Source: Oceanicola sp.
Lineage (GTDB): Bacteria > Pseudomonadota > Alphaproteobacteria > Rhodobacterales > Rhodobacteraceae
NCBI GenBank assembly: GCA_022447275.1
Contig: JAKVBK010000009.1
Span: 33,098-97,097 of the forward strand
DNA: 64,000 nt
Direction of reading: 5' to 3'
Positions 1 through 7,623 of this stretch are shown one piece after another; position 1 is the first letter of the stretch, and each line of letters opens with the position of its first letter. A program made the translations under genes and the position numbers. The notes below the pieces were generated by a model that ran no database searches, had not been told where the DNA came from, and saw only the letters and a list, made by a program, of their open reading frames with translations.

Positions 1-1
1 G

Positions 2-3000
2 TTGCGCAGCGTCGATTTGCTGACGGTGATTGCCCATGAAATGGGCCACGCGCTTGGTCTGCCGGACCTGCCGGGCAGCGGTACGGAAGAGGATTTGATG
101 GTTGGCGCGCTGGCCACTGGTGTGCGGCGGGTGCCGGACGCTGACGATCTTGTTCCGAGCGATGTGGCTGCACCTGCTACCCCGCTGACACTCTCGGATG
201 TTCTGGGCACCGCGCCGCGCACAAGGCTGGCTGCAACCACGGGTAGCACCAACGCAATTGTGGGTGCTGCGGCGACCACACCGCCAGTGAATACGACGAT
301 TGAGAATGGCAATTTCGATGTAGATGACCCTGCTGGGTTGGGCTGGACGCTGGTCGGAGATGCGCAGGTTGTGGATGGTCGGGCGTTGATCTCAGAGTCA
401 GCATCGGTTTTTTCTGGGATCACGCAGGCCTTCTTGCATGATGGATCGGCAACGGCGCTAGAACTGACATTGTCTGAAATATCATTGACGGCAGAGCCGC
501 GCCGCGTGCCGGATGCCATCGAGATCGCCTTGCGTGATGAGGCCACCGGGGCGCCGCTTGTGGCGGTGTCGGGCCTGTCGGGGACGGATGCATTGATTTC
601 GATACAAGCGGATGGCGCCTTACGCGTGGCCTCTGGTGTCAGTGTTGAGGGCACGCGCTTACCAGATGGCCGGTTGGACCTTTCGCAGGCACTACGGGTT
701 CTCATCCCGCTGACGAATGCAGTTGTGGATGCGGGCTATCGGGTATCTGTCGATCTGTTGGGGTTTGGCGGTGATGATGCGCAGTTTGCAGTTGATGATG
801 TGCGGCTGCTTACAGGGGCTAACGGCAATCTGCGCCCTGTTTCGGAACCTGATACCGCCGGAACGACCGCAGGCACGCCTGTGCGCATTGATGTGCTTGC
901 CAATGATACAGATGCAGAAAGCGATGCGCTGGATATTGTCATCACAATGCCCCCCGCCCATGGCACTGCGGTGATCCAGAATGGCGCAGTGCTCTACACG
1001 CCCGAAGTTGGGTTCGCGGGCGCAGACACCTTCTTTTATGTCGCGCGCGATGCCGGGGGCGACAGTCTGCCGGCGCAGGTGACGGTCACTGTGGCGCCGC
1101 CTGCAGCCTTGCCGGTCATTGTTGATCCCGGCCCTCAGTTTGTCTCGGAGGGCGCAACGCTGTCGCTTAGCCTCACTGGGATTGATGCCGCAGCAACAGG
1201 TGGACTGACATGGGCGCTGCTGTCCGGCCCCGTTGGTGCGGCGCTGGATGCAACATCAGGTCAGTTGACCTGGCAGTCCGCAGACGGTGCCAGTTCTGAA
1301 AACTTTCTTGTGGAACTAAGGGATGCAGATGGCGGCACACGCCAAGCCAGCTTTGATGTGACGGTCGCCGATGTGGCCCCTCAGATCACCTTAACCGGTG
1401 CCGCCTCTGTTGCTGCTGGCCAGACCTACACCGTGGCGTTTGACGTCGCAGATGTTGTGGCAGATGCACCCACTGAGATTGTCGTGACATGGGGCAATGG
1501 CACCTCTTCGATCCTGCCGGGAACTGCGCGCGAGGCGAGCACCACCTATGCTGCGGCGGGAGATTTCAGTGTCGGCATTACAGTCACCAACAAGGATGGC
1601 ATTTTTGCCGGGCCAGATCTGGCTGTTGAGGTGCGCGATGTCGTTGTTAATCCGCCCGCGCCTGTCGTCGAAAGTTTCACCGCCACGCGATCTGTGCTCA
1701 CCGTGGTCACGGATCGTGCAATGATCGAACCAGCGCCGGGTCTCTTTGTGTTGGAAGAGGCAAATGGCAGGGTGATTTCCACATCTGTTTCTCTTTCCGG
1801 CACTGGCCGGACTGTGACAGTCACCCCGGATACAGAGCTCAACCGTGGCGACTACGTGTTGCGGATCGCCGACGGGTGGACTGCTCGCCCCGCAGAGGGC
1901 GGCGCGGCGCTGGACGGAGATGGGGACACGATAGCAGGCGGTGCGGCGGAACTGACCTTCCGTATCCTGGCCGGGGTGTCACCTCCGATTGCCGTGGCCG
2001 ATACTGCAACGACCGCTTTTGAAAGCGCGGTAACACTGGATGTGCTGGCAAATGACATCGCCGGATCAGCAGGTGCTCCGGTGATCGCCTCCTTCGGCCC
2101 AGCCCAGAATGGCCAGGTGTCACAGCTTGGAGATGGGCGCTTGGTCTATACGCCCAATGCGGGGTTCTCTGGCGTAGACAGCTTCACCTACTCGGTGAGC
2201 GATGGCGTCAATCTGTCTGAGCCGGTTACAGTGACATTGACTGTCTCTGGCAGCGTTTTGGTCTCTGATCCAAGCGATGGCGGCGGGGCGAGTAGCGATG
2301 GGGGCGGCTCCGTTGGAGGGGCGCCTGTTGCACCAGTAGCGCATTCGGGCCCCGCAAGGCTTCCGGGATTCCGGGGTATTGCCGTTGTGCCGTCCGGTGA
2401 AAGCCGTGCCCAACCGCCCTCGCGCCTGCAGTCGACACTGATCCGATCCTCTGTGCAAACAACGCAGGCAGATAGTGATGGTGCGTCCGCCTCTGGTGTC
2501 TGCCGGGCGGCCAGCGTCGCGATGATCGGGGGGCAGATCGTAACGTTGCCCACCCTTGTGGCGCCGGGCGATAGCGTTGCGCTCAGCCTGCCAAACGGTG
2601 CGCCAGAAGGAATGCGGATAAACTGGGGAACGGAAGGAAGCGTGCGCGTTCCAGTGGGCGCGACAACCGTCTCGCGACGCTTTGACAGCGAAGGAATCCG
2701 CGCCGTAACGATCACCCATGGTTCTGGCGATACGGCCACGCAAGAGACCCTCTATGTGTCGGTTGGACGGCCCGACCCAGTACGCATCGTGGAGGCGGTG
2801 ATGCGCGGTGGTCGGTTGGTGCTCACCTTCTCGCGTGCGGTATCGCCGGACGTTCTGGAAGATGGCAGGGTCTGGCTGGCTGATCGTGCGGGAAGAACGG
2901 TCGATATGGGGGCGGTTCTGTCGCGAGATGGCACAGTTCTGACGATCACGCCCTTGGGGCTTGACCTTGTGCCCGGCACTTTAACACTGCGTCTGCAAAG

Positions 3001-3631
3001 TGGTCCGTTGGGTGTGCTGGATATGCTGGGCTGCCAGATCGATGGCGACGGCGATGGGCGCGCTGGTGGGCACTATATTGCGGAGTTTGACATGGGGCTC
3101 GACCAGGCTGCATTGAACTTACCCGATATCGTCTATGAAGGCGCGATCGTGGCCGGTGGTCCCGCTTTCGTGCGCGGTCAATCGATTGGTATTCCGCTGC
3201 TAGGGTCCGGAGCTGCGGCAGAGCTCTCTGTGCGCGGCATGGGCGCTGATCTCGCACCGGAAGCGGTCACCGGGGATGTTCAAAATGGCCCATCGGGCCC
3301 TGTTTTGGGAGATGGCGCCGCCGCAGTGGTGTGGCTGGATTCTGCGCCGCACATCGAAACGCTGACGGTTGCAGGCCGGTCGACGGAAACGATGGAGCGG
3401 GAGATTGCAAAATCGCAGTCGGCCTCGTCTGAATTGGCAGCACCGGTTGTTCTGGCGGGTATACTCGGCCTTGCGCGGCCTGCGCAAACTGCGGGACAGC
3501 GCTCTAAGGCGCGCCGTGCGGCTAAGGCGCCAGCGGTGGCGCCGCCTGACGGGCACGGCATTTCAGGCGCTGCTGCGCTGTTGCGTGTTCCGCTGGGTGC
3601 AGAGTCTGAAAGGCCAGACAAGCTGTCATGA
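2..3631 (+). CDS. C-terminal part of a giant Ig/cadherin-like surface protein with a metzincin-like site (partial at window start)
   Basis: The reading frame is open to the left edge, so this is the last 1209 or so residues of a larger protein. Near the visible start is HEMGHALGLPD (H12, E13, H16, D22), a zinc-metallopeptidase motif in which Asp replaces the third His of matrixins, as in snapalysin-type enzymes. It is followed by a DLM...TGVRR stretch that I recall from large bacterial surface proteins. Two repeats of the bacterial Ig/cadherin-like kind (VLANDTD...YTP..GF.G.D.F.Y) lie near residues 283-370 and 663-750, with a PKD-like segment between them. Two Asp/Gly-rich, calcium-loop-like stretches (DGDGDT, DGDGDGR) lie near residues 635 and 1015. 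About 65 residues from the end a short hydrophobic helix is followed by a basic cluster. The stop overlaps the next ATG. It is probably an exported, surface-bound or secreted protein and the cargo of the next three genes (inference). Confidence 0.75.
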   Translation: MRSVDLLTVIAHEMGHALGLPDLPGSGTEEDLMVGALATGVRRVPDADDLVPSDVAAPATPLTLSDVLGTAPRTRLAATTGSTNAIVGAAATTPPVNTTIENGNFDVDDPAGLGWTLVGDAQVVDGRALISESASVFSGITQAFLHDGSATALELTLSEISLTAEPRRVPDAIEIALRDEATGAPLVAVSGLSGTDALISIQADGALRVASGVSVEGTRLPDGRLDLSQALRVLIPLTNAVVDAGYRVSVDLLGFGGDDAQFAVDDVRLLTGANGNLRPVSEPDTAGTTAGTPVRIDVLANDTDAESDALDIVITMPPAHGTAVIQNGAVLYTPEVGFAGADTFFYVARDAGGDSLPAQVTVTVAPPAALPVIVDPGPQFVSEGATLSLSLTGIDAAATGGLTWALLSGPVGAALDATSGQLTWQSADGASSENFLVELRDADGGTRQASFDVTVADVAPQITLTGAASVAAGQTYTVAFDVADVVADAPTEIVVTWGNGTSSILPGTAREASTTYAAAGDFSVGITVTNKDGIFAGPDLAVEVRDVVVNPPAPVVESFTATRSVLTVVTDRAMIEPAPGLFVLEEANGRVISTSVSLSGTGRTVTVTPDTELNRGDYVLRIADGWTARPAEGGAALDGDGDTIAGGAAELTFRILAGVSPPIAVADTATTAFESAVTLDVLANDIAGSAGAPVIASFGPAQNGQVSQLGDGRLVYTPNAGFSGVDSFTYSVSDGVNLSEPVTVTLTVSGSVLVSDPSDGGGASSDGGGSVGGAPVAPVAHSGPARLPGFRGIAVVPSGESRAQPPSRLQSTLIRSSVQTTQADSDGASASGVCRAASVAMIGGQIVTLPTLVAPGDSVALSLPNGAPEGMRINWGTEGSVRVPVGATTVSRRFDSEGIRAVTITHGSGDTATQETLYVSVGRPDPVRIVEAVMRGGRLVLTFSRAVSPDVLEDGRVWLADRAGRTVDMGAVLSRDGTVLTITPLGLDLVPGTLTLRLQSGPLGVLDMLGCQIDGDGDGRAGGHYIAEFDMGLDQAALNLPDIVYEGAIVAGGPAFVRGQSIGIPLLGSGAAAELSVRGMGADLAPEAVTGDVQNGPSGPVLGDGAAAVVWLDSAPHIETLTVAGRSTETMEREIAKSQSASSELAAPVVLAGILGLARPAQTAGQRSKARRAAKAPAVAPPDGHGISGAAALLRVPLGAESERPDKLS

Positions 3632-5466
3632 CGGTTGACCCGATCCAGTCTGACGGTCTGGCCCTCGGGGTGTTGCGCCACCCCGCATCTGGCGCATGGT
3701 TTGAAGCCATCGATCAGGCTGCGTTTATTGCTGGATGGCTGGATGAGACGCGCGCCTTGGTGACGGGTGTGCAGACCTTGGCGTTGTTTGTCGTGGATGA
3801 CGGTGCCGATGCGCTGCGCCCGGTTGGGCTTTGGCCTGACGGGGATTCCGCCGCCCTAGAGGCCCTTTCCGACATTGTCGCCCGCGCGGCAGCACGCCCC
3901 GGTATCGCCCGCGTGCGCGGGCCAGATGGTGTTTTGCGACAGGCGCTTGCGATCCGCGACAACGAGACCGTGGTCGCCGTGGCAGCGATAGCCGCCCTTG
4001 GACCCGAGGCGGAGACAGCGCGCGCCTTGCGCTTGAGCACCGGTTGGGTGGCGGCGCGGCTGTGGCAGCGCCGCGGCGCGCAAGATCGAGCGCGGTTCGA
4101 CCGTGGCTTTGGTGCGTTGGACCTCATGGCGACCGCCGCAGAGCAGCGCGGTTTGAAACCTGCCGCAATGGCGTTGGTCGAAGAGTTGGCGCGATGGTTA
4201 CCCGCCCGTCGCGCGGCAATCGGGCTTTTGCGCAGAACCGGGTCGACACCAAAGCTGCTGGCGATTTCTGGAAATGCTTGGTTCCGGCGCAATGCCCCGC
4301 TGGCGCGGGCCGTCGAAGATGCGATGGGTGAGGCTGTTGATCAGAATGAAACCACAGCTTTTCCCCGGCCAGAGGCGCGCTTCGCCGCTATAGATACGGC
4401 GCATCAAGCGCTGTGTACCCGCACCGGCAGCCGCGCTGTCGTCAGCACGCCTCTGCGCGATGCGGAAGGGTGTGTTGGGGCCTTACTGGCCGAGTTTGAA
4501 ACAGAACCCAGTGAAGAAGACCTTTTGCGCCTAGAGGCGATAGCAGCATTGGCTGGCCCTCTTCTGGCCCTCAAGGCGCGCGAGGCGCGCTGGATTTCAG
4601 GTCGGATGCCGCATCTGATCGGGCGTGGTTTGGGGGCACTTGGTGCGCCGCATCGCCCCTCTTACAGGTTGGCAACCTTAGCCATTCTGGTCGCGCTCGC
4701 CCTACCTTTCTTCCTAAAAGGGGCTTTGCGTCTTGGGGCTGATGCAACGCTTTTGGGCACCGAACAGCGCGCTGCTGTTGCTCCTGTTGCGGGCTTCATC
4801 GAACAGGCCGATATCCGGCCCGGCGACAGGGTGGCGGAGGGCGATCTTTTAGTGGCGCTGGATGATCGTGATCTACAGCTGGAGACGGAACGACTTTCGG
4901 GCGAGATCCGGCGCTTGCGCCAAGAAGCGCGACTTGCCCTATCTGAAGATGACGCGTCGGGTCGGGCCTTGACGGCCTCTCGATTAGAAGCGGCCGAAGC
5001 TGAGTTTGCATTGGCGATCGCGCAACTGGAGCGCATGCGCATTCGTGCGCCGGTGTCCGGCACAGTGCTGTCGGGTGATCACAGGCGTCGACTTGGGGCT
5101 CCGGTGGAGGCTGGTGAGTTACTGCATGAGATCGCCGCTGGGGACGGGCTGCAGGTTGAATTGGGTATTGATGAACGCGACCTGGCTTTGGTCAGACCCG
5201 GCATGCGTGGCACGCTTGCACTGGCTTCGGAGCCCAACCTGCGACTGCCGCTGACTGTGACGGCGATCACGCCCGTTGCTGGAGAGGTGGAAGGACGCCG
5301 CCTGTTCACGGCTGAAGCGGAGCTTTCTGGTTCCGTACCTGACGGCTTGGTGCCAGGGCTTGAGGGGTTTGCGCGCCTTGAGGCGGGCGAGCAGCGACTT
5401 TGGACGATTTGGACTCGTCGCCTGCGTGGCTGGCTGATCTTGCAAACTTGGCGTTGGCGGCCCTGA
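3628..5466 (+). CDS. GAF-domain / HlyD-type membrane fusion protein
   Basis: This 612-residue protein starts at an ATGA overlap with the giant gene. Residues ~1-330 look cytoplasmic and include a GAF-like region (~165-325, with AVVSTPLRDAEGCVGALLAEF typical of GAF cores). One membrane helix lies near residues 350-372 (LATLAILVALALPFF). The periplasmic part has a split biotinyl-lipoyl/barrel-sandwich hairpin (VAPVAGFIEQADIRPGDRV... and IRAPVSGTVLSGD), an intervening coiled coil and a beta-barrel domain, as in HlyD/RND adaptors. A sensor-like domain fused to an adaptor is unusual. It probably links the inner-membrane protease/export apparatus to the periplasm, and perhaps to an outer-membrane channel not present in the window. 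The domain reading is good; the role is inferred. Confidence 0.72.
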   Translation: MTVDPIQSDGLALGVLRHPASGAWFEAIDQAAFIAGWLDETRALVTGVQTLALFVVDDGADALRPVGLWPDGDSAALEALSDIVARAAARPGIARVRGPDGVLRQALAIRDNETVVAVAAIAALGPEAETARALRLSTGWVAARLWQRRGAQDRARFDRGFGALDLMATAAEQRGLKPAAMALVEELARWLPARRAAIGLLRRTGSTPKLLAISGNAWFRRNAPLARAVEDAMGEAVDQNETTAFPRPEARFAAIDTAHQALCTRTGSRAVVSTPLRDAEGCVGALLAEFETEPSEEDLLRLEAIAALAGPLLALKAREARWISGRMPHLIGRGLGALGAPHRPSYRLATLAILVALALPFFLKGALRLGADATLLGTEQRAAVAPVAGFIEQADIRPGDRVAEGDLLVALDDRDLQLETERLSGEIRRLRQEARLALSEDDASGRALTASRLEAAEAEFALAIAQLERMRIRAPVSGTVLSGDHRRRLGAPVEAGELLHEIAAGDGLQVELGIDERDLALVRPGMRGTLALASEPNLRLPLTVTAITPVAGEVEGRRLFTAEAELSGSVPDGLVPGLEGFARLEAGEQRLWTIWTRRLRGWLILQTWRWRP

Positions 5467-5469
5467 ACG

Positions 5470-7623
5470 ATGTCAGTTGCAGAACGCCCCTTCTTGTCTG
5501 ACCAGTGGTATCGCGTCGCGGATTTGACGCCGAAGCTCGCGCCCCAGGTGCGCCTGGAGCGGCGCCGGGGCCCGGGAGGGGCACATTATCTGCTTTTCGA
5601 TGCGCTGACAGGACGATCGCACCGCCTGACCATTGGTGCGGCCCGCCTTGTGGCCACCTTCGATGGCGACACGCCATTTGGCATGGCCTGGGAAGACTTG
5701 ATCAATCGCATGGGTGAGACGGCTCCGACACAGTCCGAGGCCGTGCAGGTGCTCAGTCAGTTGCACGGGCAGGATCTTGTGATCGCCGATATTGCACCGG
5801 ATGTTTTGGAGCGGGAAGAGCGGCGTGGAAAGCAAGACCGCAAGCTGCTTAAGCAAAATCTGATGGGTCCATTATCAACGCGGATACCGCTTTTCGACCC
5901 CAGCGCCTTACTGGCAGTGACCGAACCCCTTGTGCGCCCGCTTACCGGCTGGTTTGGTTTCGTGCTCTGGCTGGCATTTGTTATTTATTCTGGCGGGCTG
6001 GCCCTTGCCGATCGCACGGCCATTGCGAACGCCTTTACCGATCAGGTCTGGACGGCGGGCAGCATCGCCACCATCGCAGGCACCTATGTGGTGATCAAAA
6101 TTCTGCACGAATTTGGCCATGGCTGGGTGGCCCGACGCCACCGTGTGCATGTGCCAGAGTTTGGTATCATGCTGCTGGTTTTTATGCCTGTTCCCTATGT
6201 GGATGCGACCGAAGCAGCAAAGCTTGAAAGCCGCTGGGCGCGGGCAGGCATTTCCAGCGCCGGAATCGTGGTTGAAACAGCGCTTGCCGGGCTGGCTTTT
6301 CTGCTTTGGCGTGAAGCAGATCCGGGCCCTTGGCGCGCAGTGTTGTTCAACGTGATGCTGGTTGGTGGCGTCTCAACCGTTCTGGTAAATGGCAACCCAC
6401 TTCTCAAGTTTGATGGGTATTTTGTTATGACAGACCTGTTTGGCCTGCCCAATTTGGCGCAGCGCGCAAACAAGGCATGGGGAGATTGGGCCGACCGGGT
6501 GCTATTCGCCGCCCGGGACGTGCCGCGGCGCCCTTACTCTGCCTTTGAAAAGGCAGCTTACACGTTCTATGCGCCTGCCGCGTTTGTGTATCGAGTGTTC
6601 CTGTCATTGACGATTGGGCTCTACGTGGCATCCAGCTTCTTTGTGCTGGGCGTTATCCTTGCGATCTGGTCCCTTGTTCTGTCCGTGGGCAAGCCGCTGG
6701 CAAAGGGGCTCTGGCACATCGCAACGTCCCCCCGGCTGCAACGCACCCGCACCCGCGCCTATGCCTTGACCGCGGCAGGCTGTGCGGTGGTTCTCGGTTT
6801 CCTGTTCGCGGTTCCACTTCCCAATGCGACCTGGACACAAGGGGTTGTCCGCGCGCCCCAAGGAGCAGAGGTGATCGCGCTTGCGGAGGGACAGATCGAG
6901 ACGGTGCCTGGCATAGCAGGTGCGAATGTGGCACCGGGCACGACCTTGGTGCGCTTGGCAAACCCCCTGTCAGAGATGCGCCTTAAAGCCTTGCGCGCGC
7001 GTTTGAAAGAGGCCCGTGTGGGGCTTCGGATCGCGCAGCTTGAGGGACCTGCTGAAGCGCGTCTGGCCGAAATTGGTGTGGAGGATGCAGCCGCACAATT
7101 GCGCCGCGAAGAGGCCCGGGCGGCAGATCGGGTGATGATCGCGGGCATCGACGGTGTCTTTCAGCCGATTGCCGCGCCCGGAAACCTGGTCGGGCGTCAT
7201 GTCAGGCGCTCAGAACGGGTGGGCCATGTAATCCCAGGCACGTCAGACCGGGTGCGTTTCGTGGCGCTGCAAAGAGACGTGGCTGCGATTGAAGAGGGCG
7301 TACTTCGGGTGGAGTTTCAACTGCCGCATGAAGCCATCACCAGACAGGCGATGCTTGAGGGCAGGGTTTCGACAGGGGCCTTCGACCTGCCGTCTCCGAT
7401 TTTGGCGCGCAGCGCGGGCGGACCGGTGCCTGCCCTGCCATCAGAGGGGGGCACGCAACGCGCGACAGAGCGTATTTTCACCTATGACGCCATCCTTCCC
7501 GAGGGCCTAGACGCGCCGATTGGGGGGCGTGTCTACATCAAGTTGGTGCACCCTTGGCAGCCGCTTGGGCCGCGGATGGTTGAAGCAATGCGCCGCAATA
7601 TCGCAGGTCTGATAGAACTATGA
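5470..7623 (+). CDS. PqqD-like / M50 metallopeptidase / HlyD-like membrane protein
   Basis: This 717-residue protein starts 3 bp after the previous stop. Residues ~10-95 (LTPKLAPQVRLE... LFDALTGRSHRL... VLSQLHGQDLV) have the pattern of the PqqD/RiPP-recognition winged-helix fold. Several transmembrane helices follow. The zinc site is HEFGH (H213, E214, H217), with the second S2P-type motif NPLLKFDG (N309, D315). The C-terminal third begins after a helix near residue 445 and resembles a HlyD barrel-sandwich (VVRAPQGAEVIALAEGQIE... IDGVFQPIAAPGNLVG). This architecture is that of the 'peptide zinc metalloprotease' YydH-like group. It probably binds, and perhaps cleaves, an exported protein at the inner membrane. 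The stop overlaps the SecA-like start. Confidence 0.75.
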   Translation: MSVAERPFLSDQWYRVADLTPKLAPQVRLERRRGPGGAHYLLFDALTGRSHRLTIGAARLVATFDGDTPFGMAWEDLINRMGETAPTQSEAVQVLSQLHGQDLVIADIAPDVLEREERRGKQDRKLLKQNLMGPLSTRIPLFDPSALLAVTEPLVRPLTGWFGFVLWLAFVIYSGGLALADRTAIANAFTDQVWTAGSIATIAGTYVVIKILHEFGHGWVARRHRVHVPEFGIMLLVFMPVPYVDATEAAKLESRWARAGISSAGIVVETALAGLAFLLWREADPGPWRAVLFNVMLVGGVSTVLVNGNPLLKFDGYFVMTDLFGLPNLAQRANKAWGDWADRVLFAARDVPRRPYSAFEKAAYTFYAPAAFVYRVFLSLTIGLYVASSFFVLGVILAIWSLVLSVGKPLAKGLWHIATSPRLQRTRTRAYALTAAGCAVVLGFLFAVPLPNATWTQGVVRAPQGAEVIALAEGQIETVPGIAGANVAPGTTLVRLANPLSEMRLKALRARLKEARVGLRIAQLEGPAEARLAEIGVEDAAAQLRREEARAADRVMIAGIDGVFQPIAAPGNLVGRHVRRSERVGHVIPGTSDRVRFVALQRDVAAIEEGVLRVEFQLPHEAITRQAMLEGRVSTGAFDLPSPILARSAGGPVPALPSEGGTQRATERIFTYDAILPEGLDAPIGGRVYIKLVHPWQPLGPRMVEAMRRNIAGLIEL

